Part shown: in pieces, positions 1 through 7,057 of the stretch
Layout: each line of letters starts with the position of its first letter
Position numbering within the stretch: the first letter of the stretch is position 1
NCBI GenBank assembly: GCA_964624795.1
Contig: CAZUZS010000055.1
Coordinates: 1 to 35,490 of the forward strand
DNA length: 35,490 bases
Reading direction: 5' to 3'
Source: CAZUZS01 sp964624795
Lineage (GTDB): Bacteria; Calditrichota; Calditrichia; RBG-13-44-9
The notes under the pieces: model-generated
Database searches by the model: none
The model's input: the letters and a program-made list of their open reading frames with translations, nothing else
Told to the model about the DNA's origin: nothing
Position numbers and translations under genes: made by a program

Positions 1-456
1 CTCATCCGACTGCGATCAAATCGCCTCGCGATGGGATTCACATTCCAACTAAACCAGATCTTCACCGGCAGCCAAACTTCGCAGGAGCTGAATCCGGATC
101 TGCAGTCCTCGGGACAGTATTTATTCGTGCCGTTCCTGTTTACAATGAAATATCATTTAGTTAATGATGTCGGCGTAGCGGATGTCGTTCCCTACATCAT
201 TGCCGGAGCAGGACCAACACTGGGACTGCATTTCCCGTATGGCAATAATTTTTTCAGTACCCTGCAAACAATTTCCGGGCAGCTTGGCGGTGGCGGATTC
301 GCGGGAATTGGTGTGGATTATCTTTGGTCCGAAGAATGGGCGCTTTCTCTCGATGTAAGGTACAACCTTTTTCGTTTTTCTCAACCTTTCGGACCCAACC
401 AGGAATACCGGGGTGTTTCATTCTTTATGGGATTCTCCCGTGCCCTGGACTATTAA
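1..456 (+). CDS. Outer-membrane beta-barrel protein, 3' part
   Basis: The reading frame is open from the first base of the window, so the true start lies upstream and only about 151 codons are visible. The ATG at 31 is probably internal. The translation alternates polar and aromatic or hydrophobic residues, has glycine-rich turns (GGGGFAGIGVDY), and contains amphipathic strands typical of OmpW/OmpX-like barrels, such as WALSLDVRYNLFRF and VSFFMGFSRALDY. It ends in tyrosine, matching the usual aromatic C-terminal residue that barrel proteins present to the assembly machinery. No substrate or specific family can be assigned from this fragment. No hairpin terminator is visible after the stop. 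Confidence 0.6.
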   Translation, partial: LIRLRSNRLAMGFTFQLNQIFTGSQTSQELNPDLQSSGQYLFVPFLFTMKYHLVNDVGVADVVPYIIAGAGPTLGLHFPYGNNFFSTLQTISGQLGGGGFAGIGVDYLWSEEWALSLDVRYNLFRFSQPFGPNQEYRGVSFFMGFSRALDY

Positions 457-961
457 TGTGCTATCCGGGATCAACAATTTCGGGACGTCTCTTTGCGTAC
501 GCCACGAGACCTGAATGGCAAGACACGAAACAATGAGAAATTCGGACGTCTGCCGGGCAATTTGATTTAGATTTTCTGATGGCCCCGCCGGAGCGTGCAA
601 ACTGCCAAGGAGTTTCTCCCTGCGATTGGGTAGGCCCTGTCATTTTGTCCTGACCAGGACACCACATGGTATGGCGGAAACATAAACCAGCAACACTTTT
701 TTATCAGATGATGTGATCCATGGCGGGATCGAATTCTGAATTATTGTATGCATAATTGAGCGAAATGCCAATTGCGAATTCGACGGCGCTACTGGCAGGA
801 ATGAATTCGATTGAATGTCCGAGGAACCTCTGAGCACCCAGGCCTGATTTGCCGATTGACCTTTTAAAGGAAAAGTATTTCATAAAGTTACTCAATTTAT
901 TTTCGATATTATATATAGTGCATAGGATAATGTACTGTTACGACCAATATTGAGGAGAAGA
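457..961. other. Intergenic region, no gene seen
   Basis: About 500 bases without a convincing coding frame: the short open frames on both strands have no family resemblance and overlap one another. The left two thirds are of mixed composition and contain the 16-base palindrome listed separately. The last 80 bases before the HDOD gene are very AT-rich (around 890-935) and are the likely place for its promoter, but I cannot choose a -35/-10 pair with confidence. Confidence 0.5.
646..661. repeat. 16-base palindrome (operator-like)
   Basis: TGTCCTG and CAGGACA form perfect 7-base arms around a central AC. The site lies about 300 bases upstream of the HDOD gene and about 190 bases beyond the barrel gene. 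Such short-spaced dyads are typical of binding sites for dimeric regulators. No T-run follows on either strand, so it is not an intrinsic terminator. Confidence 0.3.
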
Positions 962-1837
962 ATGTTCAAATCTGTTGAGGAAGTGATTCAACAGGTAGAT
1001 AAACTGCCGATACCAAATACCGTCGCTTTCGAAGTGATCCAGATGTGCGCGGATAAGGAGATCCCCATTCCCCGGCTTGTAAAAGTGATCTCGGGGGATC
1101 AGAGCTTAAGTTCCCAGATCCTCAGAGTTGCTAATTCCAGTTACTTTAATTACCCGCGTGATATATATTCGTTAGACCGGGCAATTGTTATCCTGGGTTT
1201 CAATCTGTTGCGCGATATTGCTGTTTCATTGGCTATTTACAGCGTGTATAAAGGCTTTAAAGCGCAGCCGGGCATCAATCTCGTTAATTTGTGGAAGCAC
1301 TCCTTGCTAACAGCATTTGCGCTAAAATCGTTGGCAGATAATTATGATCCCGATAACAAAGATATTTTGTATATTGGAGGGCTTCTTCATGATATTGGGA
1401 AGCTGGCCATGATACGGACTATGAGTAAGGATTACGCGCTGTTGATGGAGAAAAGCAGCCAGGAGCAGAAAAGAATATTCGAATTAGAAATGAAATATTT
1501 TGGGTTTAACCACGAAGATGTAGGAGCGAGTCTGCTCAGCAAGTGGAATCTCCCGGAAAACGTTGTTACCATGATAAAATATCACCATCATCCGGCTGAT
1601 TATTCAGGCCAGGATCAATCGGCGGCCTGGATTCGACTGGTGTATCTGGGAAACCTGCTGGCATATTTGCTCGAACAGGAAGATAAAAACATAAAGGGTC
1701 TTTTACAGCTCGATCCCAATTTCGAAAATTATTTCACCTACTCCGATCTGGAGATTACGGAATTATTGGACGGCATCGGAAATGAAATTCAGGAACAGAA
1801 AGAATACTTCAGACTTTTTGAAATAGGCTCTCTATGA
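962..1837 (+). CDS. HDOD domain signalling protein
   Basis: A 291-residue protein consisting mostly of an HDOD domain (about residues 8-205), a relative of the HD phosphohydrolase fold found in bacterial signalling proteins and usually regulatory. Visible signatures are the N-terminal LPIPNTVAFEVIQM and the ILRVANSSYFNYP segment. An intact HD pair (H143, D144, in GLLHDIGKL) is also present, although many HDOD domains lack catalytic residues. I chose the ATG at 962 because GAGGAG lies 4 bases upstream; an in-frame TTG at 950 would overlap that ribosome-binding site. The stop overlaps the next start (ATGA at 1834-1837), so it is translationally coupled to the following kinase-like gene and probably works with it. 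Target and output are unknown. Confidence 0.85.
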   Translation: MFKSVEEVIQQVDKLPIPNTVAFEVIQMCADKEIPIPRLVKVISGDQSLSSQILRVANSSYFNYPRDIYSLDRAIVILGFNLLRDIAVSLAIYSVYKGFKAQPGINLVNLWKHSLLTAFALKSLADNYDPDNKDILYIGGLLHDIGKLAMIRTMSKDYALLMEKSSQEQKRIFELEMKYFGFNHEDVGASLLSKWNLPENVVTMIKYHHHPADYSGQDQSAAWIRLVYLGNLLAYLLEQEDKNIKGLLQLDPNFENYFTYSDLEITELLDGIGNEIQEQKEYFRLFEIGSL

Positions 1838-4095
1838 GACTCCAAAAAAGTATTGTACAATATTTCGACAAAATCATCAGTTCGATCAAACAGATGGAAC
1901 AAAACTCCACGGTATTTTCCGAACTCAAAGGCATCTCCGAGGAGTTGGAATTACTGGAACAATATGTCAAGACTACCCTGGATACCCTGGATAATAACTT
2001 CAATTCTTTTGTTCGTCAGATCAACCTGCTTTCTGAACTGGTTGAATTTCAGAGAAGTGTCTTGAATTTCAAGAGTTCAGATAAGATGATGTCAATTTTG
2101 TTCGAGTTTTTGCAGAGGAATGTACGCAGCGACCATGGTTTTATAGTCTTTAAATTAAAGGAAGAAGATCAGGACGACATTCTGTTGGCCGATAGAAACG
2201 ATCAGACGGCGCTGTACCGGCGTTTTATTGATACTCCCGAAATGGCCTTGTTGAAGTCGATTGTCCAGGAAAGAGATATGGCGTACCTGATCACCGACGT
2301 TCAACAGTTCTCGACCGAGCAATCGCATTGGGAAATGCTGCAGGCCAAATCCATCATTCTGTTTCCGGTAAAGGTACGGGGGAATTTCCTGGGTATGGGT
2401 TTGCTGGTTCGACAATCCGAAACTTTTGAGTTAAATGATTTATCATTTGTTAACCTGGTGATCGGCCTTGTATCACTTTTAATCTACCAACACTTCTATT
2501 TCGCAAAATTAAAGACCCGCCTTTTTAAGCAATTTCGTCTTCGCAAGATGCTGGAAGAGGTTAAATATGCGGAATATTTTGAAAAGGGACCCCTCTATAT
2601 TTTCACGCTGGATCCCCGTTATGTGATACTGCATACCAACACGGCAGCTATTTCGAATCTTAAAATCGATGAAGAAATGATTATCGGGGACAATTTTCTG
2701 GAACTCATTCCCAAATCGTACCGGGCAGGAATGACCAAGGTTCTGGATGAAGCGGAAGAAGGCCGCGTGCAATACTTCCGATCCCCGTTGATAAGTCGGC
2801 CGGGGGTTGAGCCGATGCTGGAATTTTATGTAAGCCAGCTTATCCTGCAGAATAATTTCAATCTTATTTTGGTTTTCGGTGTCGATATAACGCAAATGTA
2901 CTATCGTGATCTGGCTGTCCGCAGGAATGGTGTTCTGGATGAGCTGGATCAGTTCTCGAGAACACTGATTGGCGAATTCAACAATCTGCTGACTGTAATT
3001 CTGCCGAATGTAAGCTTGCTTCGGACCCGCATGGACAAAGACCATGCGTATCAGCATCAGTTGGAGGCCATCGAAAATGCTGCGCATCGCTCTGCAAATC
3101 TAATTCAGAAATTTCTCAATTACGATCTTGTGGATTTCGAAGCGGCTGAAGTTGGTAATTTGAATAAAGTGGTTAAAGCGTTCATTCATTCCTTGAGAAG
3201 TGAAATACCGGCCAAGGTTGAGATAAAATTTCAGTTGGACCCCGGAGCGAAAAACATAACATATTATCCACTTCGTATCCGGCAGTTGCTCAAAAACCTG
3301 CTGGATAACAGTCTGCTTGCCCTTCAGAAGCGAGAAGAACCGGAAATTTGTTTCTCCACAAGGTATATCGTTCAGGCGAAGGATGGATTGGTCGAAAATC
3401 GTCCGTTTTTCCTTAAGGCCGGGAAATATATGGAATTGAGCGTTCAAGATAATGGGTGCGGGATTCCGGAGAAAAGCCTTTCTCAGGTATTGAAGCCGTT
3501 CTATTCAACCCGCATTAAGAATGAGGGGGTTGGATTAGGACTCTTCATCGCTTACAATATCGTAAAGGATATGAAGGGGCAGATTTACATTGAAAGTGAA
3601 TATGAAAAATTTACAACCGTATACATTTATTTGCCGATCAAGGAGGAGCAGTCCATGGAAGTACTGACAATGGAAAAAGACACCACATCCAGGGATATCA
3701 AAAAAGGCAAAGCAACAGTTCTTGTTGTGGACGATGAATATAATATTCGCAGTATGATGAGAGAGATTATGGAGATGTACGGATTGAAAGTTTATACTGC
3801 GGGGAATGGCCGGGATGGTGTAGACGTCTACCAGCGGTTCAAGAGCGAGATCGATCTGGTAATTCTGGATATGGTGATGCCTGTGATGGATGGCCGCGCC
3901 GCATTCGACGAAATCAAGAAGATCGACTCCGAACAGAAAATATTCATTATCAGCGGTTATTCGCAACGCGAGGATCTTGAGGATATGCTTCAGAAAGGGG
4001 CCATCGGATTTTTGCGAAAACCATTTCAGGTTAAAGAGATTGTAAATAAGATCAGGGAAATTCTCGAATTGCCGGACCTGACGGGGCAGAGCTAA
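1834..4095 (+). CDS. GAF-PAS hybrid histidine-kinase-like protein with receiver domain; acceptor His missing
   Basis: A 753-residue cytoplasmic signalling protein with no signal peptide or membrane helix. In order it has an N-terminal coiled coil (about 1-80), a GAF domain (about 90-215), a PAS domain (about 245-360), a dimerisation helix region (about 370-430), a HATPase domain (about 455-605) and a C-terminal receiver (about 627-748). The HATPase has its N-box (N492), G1 box (D539-N-G-C-G) and GVGLGL loop. The receiver is complete (D633, D634, acceptor D679, K729). Related hybrid kinases read AHDFNNLLT in the dimerisation helix; here it is IGEFNNLLT, with glycine 380 where the phospho-acceptor histidine belongs. 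It may therefore be a pseudokinase, an ATP-driven scaffold, or be phosphorylated from elsewhere. It overlaps the HDOD gene by 4 bases. Confidence 0.85.
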   Translation: MRLQKSIVQYFDKIISSIKQMEQNSTVFSELKGISEELELLEQYVKTTLDTLDNNFNSFVRQINLLSELVEFQRSVLNFKSSDKMMSILFEFLQRNVRSDHGFIVFKLKEEDQDDILLADRNDQTALYRRFIDTPEMALLKSIVQERDMAYLITDVQQFSTEQSHWEMLQAKSIILFPVKVRGNFLGMGLLVRQSETFELNDLSFVNLVIGLVSLLIYQHFYFAKLKTRLFKQFRLRKMLEEVKYAEYFEKGPLYIFTLDPRYVILHTNTAAISNLKIDEEMIIGDNFLELIPKSYRAGMTKVLDEAEEGRVQYFRSPLISRPGVEPMLEFYVSQLILQNNFNLILVFGVDITQMYYRDLAVRRNGVLDELDQFSRTLIGEFNNLLTVILPNVSLLRTRMDKDHAYQHQLEAIENAAHRSANLIQKFLNYDLVDFEAAEVGNLNKVVKAFIHSLRSEIPAKVEIKFQLDPGAKNITYYPLRIRQLLKNLLDNSLLALQKREEPEICFSTRYIVQAKDGLVENRPFFLKAGKYMELSVQDNGCGIPEKSLSQVLKPFYSTRIKNEGVGLGLFIAYNIVKDMKGQIYIESEYEKFTTVYIYLPIKEEQSMEVLTMEKDTTSRDIKKGKATVLVVDDEYNIRSMMREIMEMYGLKVYTAGNGRDGVDVYQRFKSEIDLVILDMVMPVMDGRAAFDEIKKIDSEQKIFIISGYSQREDLEDMLQKGAIGFLRKPFQVKEIVNKIREILELPDLTGQS

Positions 4096-4300
4096 TTTTT
4101 TTGATCTGAGGTAAGTGGAATAACCGCTTGCATTATTCCGGCATACACTCGCTGAGGATATAGGATTTAATGAAAAGCGGTGGTCTTCACGAACGACTAT
4201 TCATAGTATCTAACCCTCCCTTATTTTAAATACTCCAATATAAACATCTGCATTTTATCTTGCCCATAATCCGGAAAGAAAGAAAACCAGCATTTCCCGT

Positions 4301-4324
4301 TTTCGGGTACGTTCATGCCCGAAA
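4301..4324. repeat. Inverted repeat downstream of the hicA-like gene
   Basis: TTTCGGG and CCCGAAA form a 7-base stem around a 10-base loop, about 27 bases beyond the minus-strand hicA-like stop. The upstream arm can alternatively pair with CCCG at 4296-4299 through a TTTT loop, so the two hairpins exclude each other. No T-run follows on the minus strand, so a terminator role is only possible. Confidence 0.25.
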
Positions 4325-4351
4325 CGTTGGCAATTATTTCGATTTGAAATG

Positions 4352-4594
4352 CTATCTTGGCAGGAAATATTCGACGGGCATATTGAGATCGTTGGCAATC
4401 GCGTCGATTAATTTTGTGTTTATCATTTCATCGTGCGGTAGCGCAATGCGGTAAAAGGGAAACTTGCTACCGCGCAGGATAATCACTTCGTCGCCTTCCA
4501 TATCCACAGAAAACTCAAGACTTTTTAGAACCTGGATAATCTCCAGCCGGGAGACGGTTGTTATAAATTTGCTGTCGTTCTGGTTATCGTTCAA
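4352..4594 (-). CDS. HicA-like small protein, probable degenerate toxin
   Basis: About 80 residues. The order of elements follows HicA mRNA-interferase toxins: an N-terminal helix (SRLEIIQVLKSLEF), a central strand pair, a PHDEMINTKLIDAI segment matching the HicA P-x-H-x-E(L)xxGTLxxI region, and an ending in VEYFL. HicA proteins usually carry GSHH with a catalytic histidine after the first helix; here the region reads EGDEVIIL, so that histidine appears absent. There is no early ATG. TTG at 4594 is preceded by GAGAAGG six bases away and is the best start; TTG at 4609 is the alternative. It overlaps the end of the HicB-like gene. It could be an inactive toxin or a repurposed RNA-binding protein. 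Confidence 0.55.
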   Translation of the reverse strand: MNDNQNDSKFITTVSRLEIIQVLKSLEFSVDMEGDEVIILRGSKFPFYRIALPHDEMINTKLIDAIANDLNMPVEYFLPR

Positions 4595-4769
4595 ACGGAA
4601 CCTTCTCAAAATGCTTTTTATAACTCAACACCATTAATCTTGTCGCTTCGCGAATTCTCCTTACGGCGATCGCCTCAGATTCCGCCTGGACGTGGCAACC
4701 TCGCAAATTGGGACAACTTGCGATATATAGATTATCCTTTATTTTCTTCACTTCGATACGCAGTTGCAT
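4584..4769 (-). CDS. HicB-like antitoxin
   Basis: A 61-residue protein (65 if it starts at TTG 4781) made almost entirely of the partially degraded RNase H-like fold of HicB antitoxins. It has the first strand RIEVKKIKDNLYIASCPNL, then the diagnostic RGCHVQAES turn followed by an A-I-x-R-I-R-E-A-T helix. There is no C-terminal DNA-binding extension, so if it autoregulates it would need its partner or another protein. It precedes and overlaps the hicA-like gene, giving the order hicB-hicA. The start is uncertain: ATG 4769 lacks an obvious ribosome-binding site. Confidence 0.6.
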   Translation of the reverse strand: MQLRIEVKKIKDNLYIASCPNLRGCHVQAESEAIAVRRIREATRLMVLSYKKHFEKVPFER

Positions 4770-5105
4770 TTTCACATTCAAGTTTTGGGCAAATTATCAA
4801 ATAAATGGGAGAAATTCAAATGTTTTTTGGCGACGTCTTTTTCAGTAATATTAAAGCCAGTTACTCAAACGGATCTGCAATGGCAATGGCCTGGGCTTGC
4901 ACAGCGAAATATGATCTGTCGACATCGTCCCGCCGACCACAATAGCGAAAATAGGACCACCGGAATGATTATAGTGCCGTGGTTTCTATCTGAATTTTGC
5001 ATTTGAATATGGATTACATGTTTTTCTCACGCGGAAATTTATCCCAATTTATTTATGGTGGTTATGCTTGCTTTCCATGCTTAGATTTGAAAAGCAGGAG
5101 GGCTT
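4770..5105. other. Intergenic region, no gene seen
   Basis: About 330 bases between the divergent hicB-like gene and the thioesterase gene. A plus-strand open frame starting near 4764 shows no family resemblance and has an unnatural composition, so I do not call it. Promoters for both flanking genes should lie here, but no convincing -35/-10 pair is visible. Confidence 0.4.
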
Positions 5106-5858
5106 ATGGGAAAATTTTTTGAAAAATCCTATACAATCAGGGTTCATGAGGTAGATTTTCGCGGACTTGTTAAAATTCCTGCTCTTTTGAATTTGTTGCA
5201 GGATATGGCTTCGCTGCACGCATCAAAATTGGGATTTTCGGTCCAGGAGTTGTTCAAACAGAACAGAACATGGGTTTTATCCCGCAGCCATCTGAAGATC
5301 ATTCGAATTCCGCGATGGAACGAACCACTCATGGGCCGGACATGGCCGTCTGCACGCGATGGATTTTTTGCGTTGCGGGATTTCCAGATCAAGGACCAAA
5401 AGGACGAACTGGTTGCTGTTGCCACCAGTTCATGGATGATGCTCGATCTTTCGAATAAACGGCCCATCCGCGTTGAAAATGTCCTGTCGTCGGCACCAAT
5501 CTGGGAGAATCGGGCGCTGCAGGATGACTTTCCATCCCTTCCGCAATTGGAGGAAGCGGAGAACGAGGCTGTCTTTCGCGTGCGATGGGCTGATCTGGAT
5601 GCCAACCGCCATGTCAATCATGTGATCTTTGTCGATTGGGCCTTGGAAGCGGTGCCGGCAGAAATCTTATGGAAATATGTTCCGATAGAAATTGAAGTTA
5701 GCTACCGGGCTGAGGCGCTTTATGGCGGGAATGTAGTTTCCCGGAGTCGCAAAGAGGAGAATGAAATGGGGCCGGTTTTTATTCACCAGCTCATGCGTGA
5801 GGCGGACGGAAAAGAGATCGCACGGCTTCGCACTTTCTGGCGTTCAGGGGAGCGTTGA
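5106..5858 (+). CDS. Acyl-ACP thioesterase (FatA/FatB family)
   Basis: A 250-residue bacterial-length member of the acyl-ACP thioesterase family, which hydrolyses acyl-acyl carrier protein and releases free fatty acid in the cytoplasm. It has two hotdog domains: residues about 5-130 (YTIRVHEVDFRGLVKIPALLNLLQDMA, then WVLSRSHLKI) and about 150-248. The second contains the family active-site segment DANRHVNH, in which N167 and H169 align with the catalytic Asn and His of the plant NxHVNN motif. The start is supported by AGGAGG at 5096-5101, four bases before the ATG. It stands alone and converges with the stress-protein gene, only 17 bases apart, with no visible terminator between them. It may supply free fatty acids for lipid remodelling; chain-length preference cannot be read. 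Confidence 0.85.
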   Translation: MGKFFEKSYTIRVHEVDFRGLVKIPALLNLLQDMASLHASKLGFSVQELFKQNRTWVLSRSHLKIIRIPRWNEPLMGRTWPSARDGFFALRDFQIKDQKDELVAVATSSWMMLDLSNKRPIRVENVLSSAPIWENRALQDDFPSLPQLEEAENEAVFRVRWADLDANRHVNHVIFVDWALEAVPAEILWKYVPIEIEVSYRAEALYGGNVVSRSRKEENEMGPVFIHQLMREADGKEIARLRTFWRSGER

Positions 5859-5875
5859 AAATCCTGCTGTAAAAA

Positions 5876-6769
5876 TCAGGACTTTCTTTTCACAGTTAAC
5901 ACCGGGCAATTTGCCCAACGGACAACCTTTTCTGCAGTGCTGCCAAGAAGGATGTAATCCAGGCCGGTCAGGCCATGGGTGGCAATCACAATCATATCGG
6001 TATTGTTCTCTTTTGAATACTCAACAATCTCGCGATGTGCCTTGCCTTCTCTGACAATAAAATTCACGTCAATAGAAGGTGCCAACTGATCCGCCAGGAA
6101 TTCCCTCATGTTCTCCACAACACGATCTTTCAAGTCTTTGTCAATTTCAAAAATTGATTCTATGCCGGATGCGTAAAACGACGGGTGGATTTCCTGTTCA
6201 ATCACGTGCAGAAAATCGATGCTCGCCTTGAAATTTGTTGCCAGGGAGATTGCGTAGTCGGTAGCATCTTTTGAATATGTGGAAAAGTCCAGTGGAATCA
6301 GTATCTTTTTTATTTTGAAATCGGCTACCGAGCGGTGAACCGTTAGCACCGGAATCGGCGACAACCGCACAACTTTTTCGGCTACACTTCCATAGATCAG
6401 GTGCTTCAAGCCGGCACGTCCGTGCGTTCCCATTACCACCAAGTCGAAACGGTTATCCTCGATGTGTTCCAGAATCGCATCGGCAGAGGAAATGCCGCGC
6501 AGAATTTTGGTTTCGACCTTGATACCGCGTTCGTGCACTTCCTGGCGGTTTTTGTCCATCTGGCGGTGTATTCGCTTCTCATGTTTTTTAATCCACTCCT
6601 CGTATTCCTGCAAACGCTGTTCTTCGTCAATGTCATCCTGAAAGAGGACGACCGCATGAACGAGGGCAAGTTGTGCCTGAAAACTCTCCGCCATTTCCAG
6701 CGCGAATTTTAGCGCTTTATTCGAAAATTCGCTAAAATCCAACGGGACCAGTATCTTTTTGATATGCAT
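5876..6769 (-). CDS. Universal stress protein, tandem UspA domains
   Basis: A 297-residue cytoplasmic protein with two UspA domains in tandem (about residues 1-148 and 152-297). Each opens with KKILxPLDFS and closes with an ATP-binding-type loop: GTHGRAGLKHLIYGS in the first and ATHGLTGLDYILLGS in the second. Both loops keep the small residues that bind the nucleotide phosphates, so ATP binding is likely for both domains, less certainly for the second, where the first glycine is alanine. ATG 6769 is preferred because GGAG lies 8 bases upstream; ATG 6775 and a longer frame reaching 6847 are possible. It is on the same strand as the upstream OPT transporter but separated from it by that gene's terminator, so it probably has its own promoter. 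Confidence 0.9.
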   Translation of the reverse strand: MHIKKILVPLDFSEFSNKALKFALEMAESFQAQLALVHAVVLFQDDIDEEQRLQEYEEWIKKHEKRIHRQMDKNRQEVHERGIKVETKILRGISSADAILEHIEDNRFDLVVMGTHGRAGLKHLIYGSVAEKVVRLSPIPVLTVHRSVADFKIKKILIPLDFSTYSKDATDYAISLATNFKASIDFLHVIEQEIHPSFYASGIESIFEIDKDLKDRVVENMREFLADQLAPSIDVNFIVREGKAHREIVEYSKENNTDMIVIATHGLTGLDYILLGSTAEKVVRWANCPVLTVKRKS

Positions 6770-7003
6770 TCTCATGTCTCCGATTGTGATCGACTTCTTC
6801 AAAAATAGTAGATCACACAATATTTTGCAATCCCTTAATTTCCACACAAAACGAAGAGCCGCGAACCGGGAAGAGGTCCCTGAAATTGAATTCCGGATAT
6901 GCGTGTGGCTGGCCCTTCTTGTGTATGTTCATTATTATTTCCGAATTTGAACATCCTGAACACTTCGCTCACAATTGTATGCTAAAGCGACAAGGATTGT
7001 GGC

Positions 7004-7037
7004 AAAAATGAAACCCCCACGCACCGGCATGGGGGTT
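7004..7037 (-). terminator. Intrinsic terminator of the OPT transporter gene
   Basis: AACCCCCA (7012-7019) pairs perfectly with TGGGGGTT (7030-7037) around a 10-base loop. Read on the minus strand the hairpin is followed by TTTCATTTTT. It starts about 20 bases after the transporter stop codon. Confidence 0.85.
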
Positions 7038-7057
7038 CAGTTTATTTGGCAAGATTT

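Noticed and set aside
157..895. Several 60-75 codon open frames on the minus strand near the left end
   Set aside because: They overlap the barrel gene or each other, lack ribosome-binding sites and resemble no family.
4117..4139. GGAATAA/TTATTCC inverted repeat after the hybrid kinase gene as a terminator
   Set aside because: AT-rich seven-base stem with a nine-base loop and no T-run after it; too weak to call.
4764..5006. 80-codon plus-strand open frame between the hicB-like and thioesterase genes
   Set aside because: No ribosome-binding site, no family resemblance, unusual composition, and it overlaps the hicB-like start antisense.
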